Source of the DNA: Oscillospiraceae bacterium
GTDB lineage: Bacteria > Bacillota > Clostridia > Oscillospirales > Oscillospiraceae
Assembly: GCA_016286595.1 (NCBI GenBank)
Contig: JAEETR010000216.1
Span: 1-15,775 of the forward strand
Direction: 5' to 3'
Length of the DNA stretch: 15,775 bases
Below are positions 13,757-15,775 of this stretch, piece by piece. The translations under genes and the position numbers were made by a program. Under the pieces are notes generated by a model. That model saw only the letters and a list, made by a program, of their open reading frames with translations. It had not been told where the DNA came from and searched no databases. Positions within the stretch are counted from its first letter, which is position 1. Every line of letters begins with the position of its first letter.

Positions 13757-15376
13757 ATGGCTTTTGACAGGGTAAAAAAGTTCATATGCGCCGTCATGGC
13801 CGCCGCCATGCTGCTCAGCCTTGCCGGCTGCGCCCTTGAAGAGGACGGCGGCAGCCCGGGCACGGAGGACGACGCGGCGGATATAGCGCCGCCCGTGCAG
13901 GACGGCGCCGTCCAGGAGGTCATAAGCTACGCCGACCCCGACGGCCGCTTCTCCCTGGACTACGACCCCTCCCGGATACTGAACCCTCTGTCCACCGACA
14001 GTTCCGAGAACTACATGCTCTGCGCTCTGATGTACGAGGGGCTGTTTTCCGTGGCGGCGGATTTCACCTTTGAGAAGCTGCTGTGCGCCGACTATTCCAC
14101 CGAAAACGGAGTAACGTGGTCCTTTGACATCATCCCCGGGGTTACGTTCCACGACGGCACGCCCCTGACTGCACAGGACGCGGTGTACTCCGTATACCGG
14201 GCCCGGGCCAGCGAGCGCTACGGTCAGCGTCTCAAGGACGTGGACACCGTCACCGCCGCGGGAGATCTCCGCTTCACGGTAAAGCTCAAGAGGGCCAACT
14301 ACGACCTGCCTGTGCTGCTGGACGTGCCCATGATAAAGTACAACACCTCCTCCGACGACTGTCCTCCCGGCACCGGGCCGTACCAGCCCGTGGCCATCGG
14401 CGGCGGTACGTATCTGGTGCGCTTCGACGGCTACCGCGAGCCCATGGACAACCTGCCCGAGGTCATTCCCCTGAAGGACGTATCCGACAGAGACCTGGCG
14501 GAGACCTTCTCCCGGGGCGGCATAGACATGCTGCTGCTCAACCCCACCGGCACCACCCGGATGGCCCTTCACGTGGACTGCGACACCACCCTTTTCGATA
14601 CCACGAGGCTGCAGTATATCGGGTTCAATACTGACAACATAGTTCTTTACGACGACAACGTGCGCCGGGCCGTCAGCTATCTCATCGACAGGGAAATGCT
14701 GTGCGCCGGCGTGCTGGAGGGCATGTGCCGTCCCGCTCCGCTGGTGCTCAGCTCCGCGCTGGAGTACTACGACGAGCAGTGGGAGAGCGCCGCCCCGGAG
14801 TACTCGCTGGAGCAGTTCTCCGCCATATTCTCCGCCCTGGGCTTCGACGACTACAACGGCGACGGATTTCTGGATTATCCCTGGAACGACAGTTACAGGG
14901 TGTTCTCGCTGAAATTCATCGTCAACGCCGACAACCCCTACGATCTGGAGATTGCCCGGGACGCCGTGTTCTGGCTGAAGCACGTGGGACTGAACATCGA
15001 ACTGGAGGAGATGACCCGCAAAGCCTATGAAAAGGCGCTGAAGGCGGGGAATTTCGACCTTTATCTCGCCACCGTTCAGCTCCCCGCCGATTTTGACCTG
15101 ACCCAGCTGCTGTGCAGAGGCGGTTCCCTGAACTACGGCGACATAAGGGATAACGAGTATTCCTCTCTCATAGCCGATTTCCTCGGCAGCACCGGGGAGC
15201 GGAAGACCGCCGCGGCCAAAGCGCTGTGCCTCCACGCCGCCCAGATGGCCCACATAATCCCCATAGACTACAAATTCCACACCGCGGTCACCCATCGCGG
15301 CGCGGTGAAGGGGCTGACGCCGTCCCAGTCCACCGTGTTCCACAACCTGAAGGATCTGACCTTTGATCTGGAATAA
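13757..15376 (+). CDS. Family-5 solute-binding lipoprotein (ABC transporter)
   Basis: The 539-residue extracellular lipoprotein carries an SBP_bac_5 (oligopeptide/nickel-type) domain. A lysine-bearing hydrophobic signal ends in the lipobox LAGC with the lipidated cysteine at C25. A short acidic linker follows, then the domain start, with a PSRILNPL-like segment and the family pattern GVTFHDGTPLTAQDAVYS. The Ca-loop-like NGDGFLDY segment matches the DTDGDG stretch seen in many family-5 binders. No permease or ATPase gene is present, so it is an orphan subunit here or serves a transporter elsewhere. An in-frame ATG at 13649 lies inside pgeF. The start at 13757, 7 bases after AAGGAG, is chosen because it gives an intact signal peptide. 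Substrate unknown; nucleoside-related neighbours give only a hint. Confidence 0.9.
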   Translation: MAFDRVKKFICAVMAAAMLLSLAGCALEEDGGSPGTEDDAADIAPPVQDGAVQEVISYADPDGRFSLDYDPSRILNPLSTDSSENYMLCALMYEGLFSVAADFTFEKLLCADYSTENGVTWSFDIIPGVTFHDGTPLTAQDAVYSVYRARASERYGQRLKDVDTVTAAGDLRFTVKLKRANYDLPVLLDVPMIKYNTSSDDCPPGTGPYQPVAIGGGTYLVRFDGYREPMDNLPEVIPLKDVSDRDLAETFSRGGIDMLLLNPTGTTRMALHVDCDTTLFDTTRLQYIGFNTDNIVLYDDNVRRAVSYLIDREMLCAGVLEGMCRPAPLVLSSALEYYDEQWESAAPEYSLEQFSAIFSALGFDDYNGDGFLDYPWNDSYRVFSLKFIVNADNPYDLEIARDAVFWLKHVGLNIELEEMTRKAYEKALKAGNFDLYLATVQLPADFDLTQLLCRGGSLNYGDIRDNEYSSLIADFLGSTGERKTAAAKALCLHAAQMAHIIPIDYKFHTAVTHRGAVKGLTPSQSTVFHNLKDLTFDLE

Positions 15377-15394
15377 CACGCCGGAGGTAGCACC

Positions 15395-15775
15395 ATGACA
15401 GACAGGGAGCTTATCAACATAGCCGCGCAGGCCGCGGCCGGGTCCTACGTGCCCTATTCCCGTATGAACGTGGGCGCCGCCATCGAGTGCGACGACGGCA
15501 CCGTAGTCACCGGCTGCGCCGTGGAGAACAGGGTGCAGCGCTGTACCGCCTGCGCTGAGCAGGCCGCCGTGCTGACCGCCGTGGGTCAGGGGCACACCCG
15601 TTTCCAGCGCATCGCCATATGGTCCGCCGGGACAGATTACCACTACCCCTGCGGGCTGTGCCGTCAGATACTCAGCGAGTTCGCCCCCTCCATGGAGGTG
15701 CTGAGCGTCCGGGGCGACGGGCGCTACGTTAGCTACCGTCTGTCGGACCTTTTCCCCTTCTCCGGCGGCGGACGG
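15395..15775 (+). CDS. cdd: Cytidine deaminase (3' end outside the window)
   Basis: The open frame gives 127 residues without a stop at the window edge and matches tetrameric cytidine deaminase, which converts cytidine and deoxycytidine to the uridine forms. Zinc ligands are visible as C53 in TACAE, with the catalytic E55, and C86 and C89 in PCGLC. PYSRMNVGAA (20-29) and AVENR (42-46) are family segments. Family members are about 130-140 residues, so only a few residues are probably missing. ATG 15395 follows GGAGGT (15383-15388). It is the last gene of the pgeF, binding-lipoprotein, cdd run, 18 bases after the lipoprotein stop, and is probably co-transcribed. Confidence 0.92.
   Translation, partial: MTDRELINIAAQAAAGSYVPYSRMNVGAAIECDDGTVVTGCAVENRVQRCTACAEQAAVLTAVGQGHTRFQRIAIWSAGTDYHYPCGLCRQILSEFAPSMEVLSVRGDGRYVSYRLSDLFPFSGGGR

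Overview
The window looks like a chromosomal segment from a GC-rich member of the Clostridia (Oscillospiraceae-like), about 60 % GC by eye. The reasons are strong AAGGAGG-type ribosome sites, two ECF-type vitamin transporter S components, a preQ1-I riboswitch, a MocR regulator and a lipoprotein-type solute binder. The ATA isoleucine codon is unusually frequent for such GC content. The taxonomic placement is an inference from gene content only. There is no prophage, insertion sequence, CRISPR array, rRNA or tRNA, and no gene-free stretch longer than about 215 bases.

Left part, minus strand (147-4111): a tightly spaced four-gene unit reads metY, metA, an MscS-type mechanosensitive channel and a metal-dependent amidohydrolase. 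It starts from a strong promoter at 4083-4111. MetA carries Glu111, the mark of the acetyl-CoA-using enzymes, so MetA and MetY form the two-step O-acetylhomoserine route to homocysteine. At the extreme left edge is a second minus-strand promoter, with an operator-like palindrome and a ribosome site, for a gene starting just outside the window. A long hairpin with G-U wobbles lies just upstream of that promoter.

Centre, plus strand (4144-7340): glnS has its own promoter and terminator. It is followed by queH (last step of queuosine synthesis), a preQ1-I riboswitch, and queT (ECF S component for a queuosine precursor). The riboswitch lies between queH and queT and its pseudoknot includes the queT ribosome site, so queT translation should fall when preQ1 is plentiful. 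A bidirectional terminator at about 7303-7340 separates this unit from a minus-strand nitroreductase.

A divergon (7944-10035) follows: a minus-strand ECF S component of unknown substrate and a plus-strand MocR/PdxR-type regulator. They share a 106-base region in which the two -10 boxes overlap and a perfect 13-base inverted repeat covers one -35 box. Vitamin B6 or a related compound is a reasonable but unproved guess for the substrate.

Right part, plus strand (10067-15775): secA, pgeF (purine nucleoside phosphorylase/laccase-domain family), a family-5 solute-binding lipoprotein and a cytidine deaminase (cut by the window edge) lie in a row. secA is broken into two reading frames at 12567-12570 by what looks like one missing base inside the two-helix finger. 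The zinc-binding tail in the second piece has a 7-residue insertion. PgeF, the binding lipoprotein and Cdd suggest a nucleoside-salvage theme.

No clearly novel multi-gene system was found. The most notable points are the intercistronic preQ1 switch, the split secA with its odd zinc tail, the MocR/ECF divergon, and the left-edge regulatory block.
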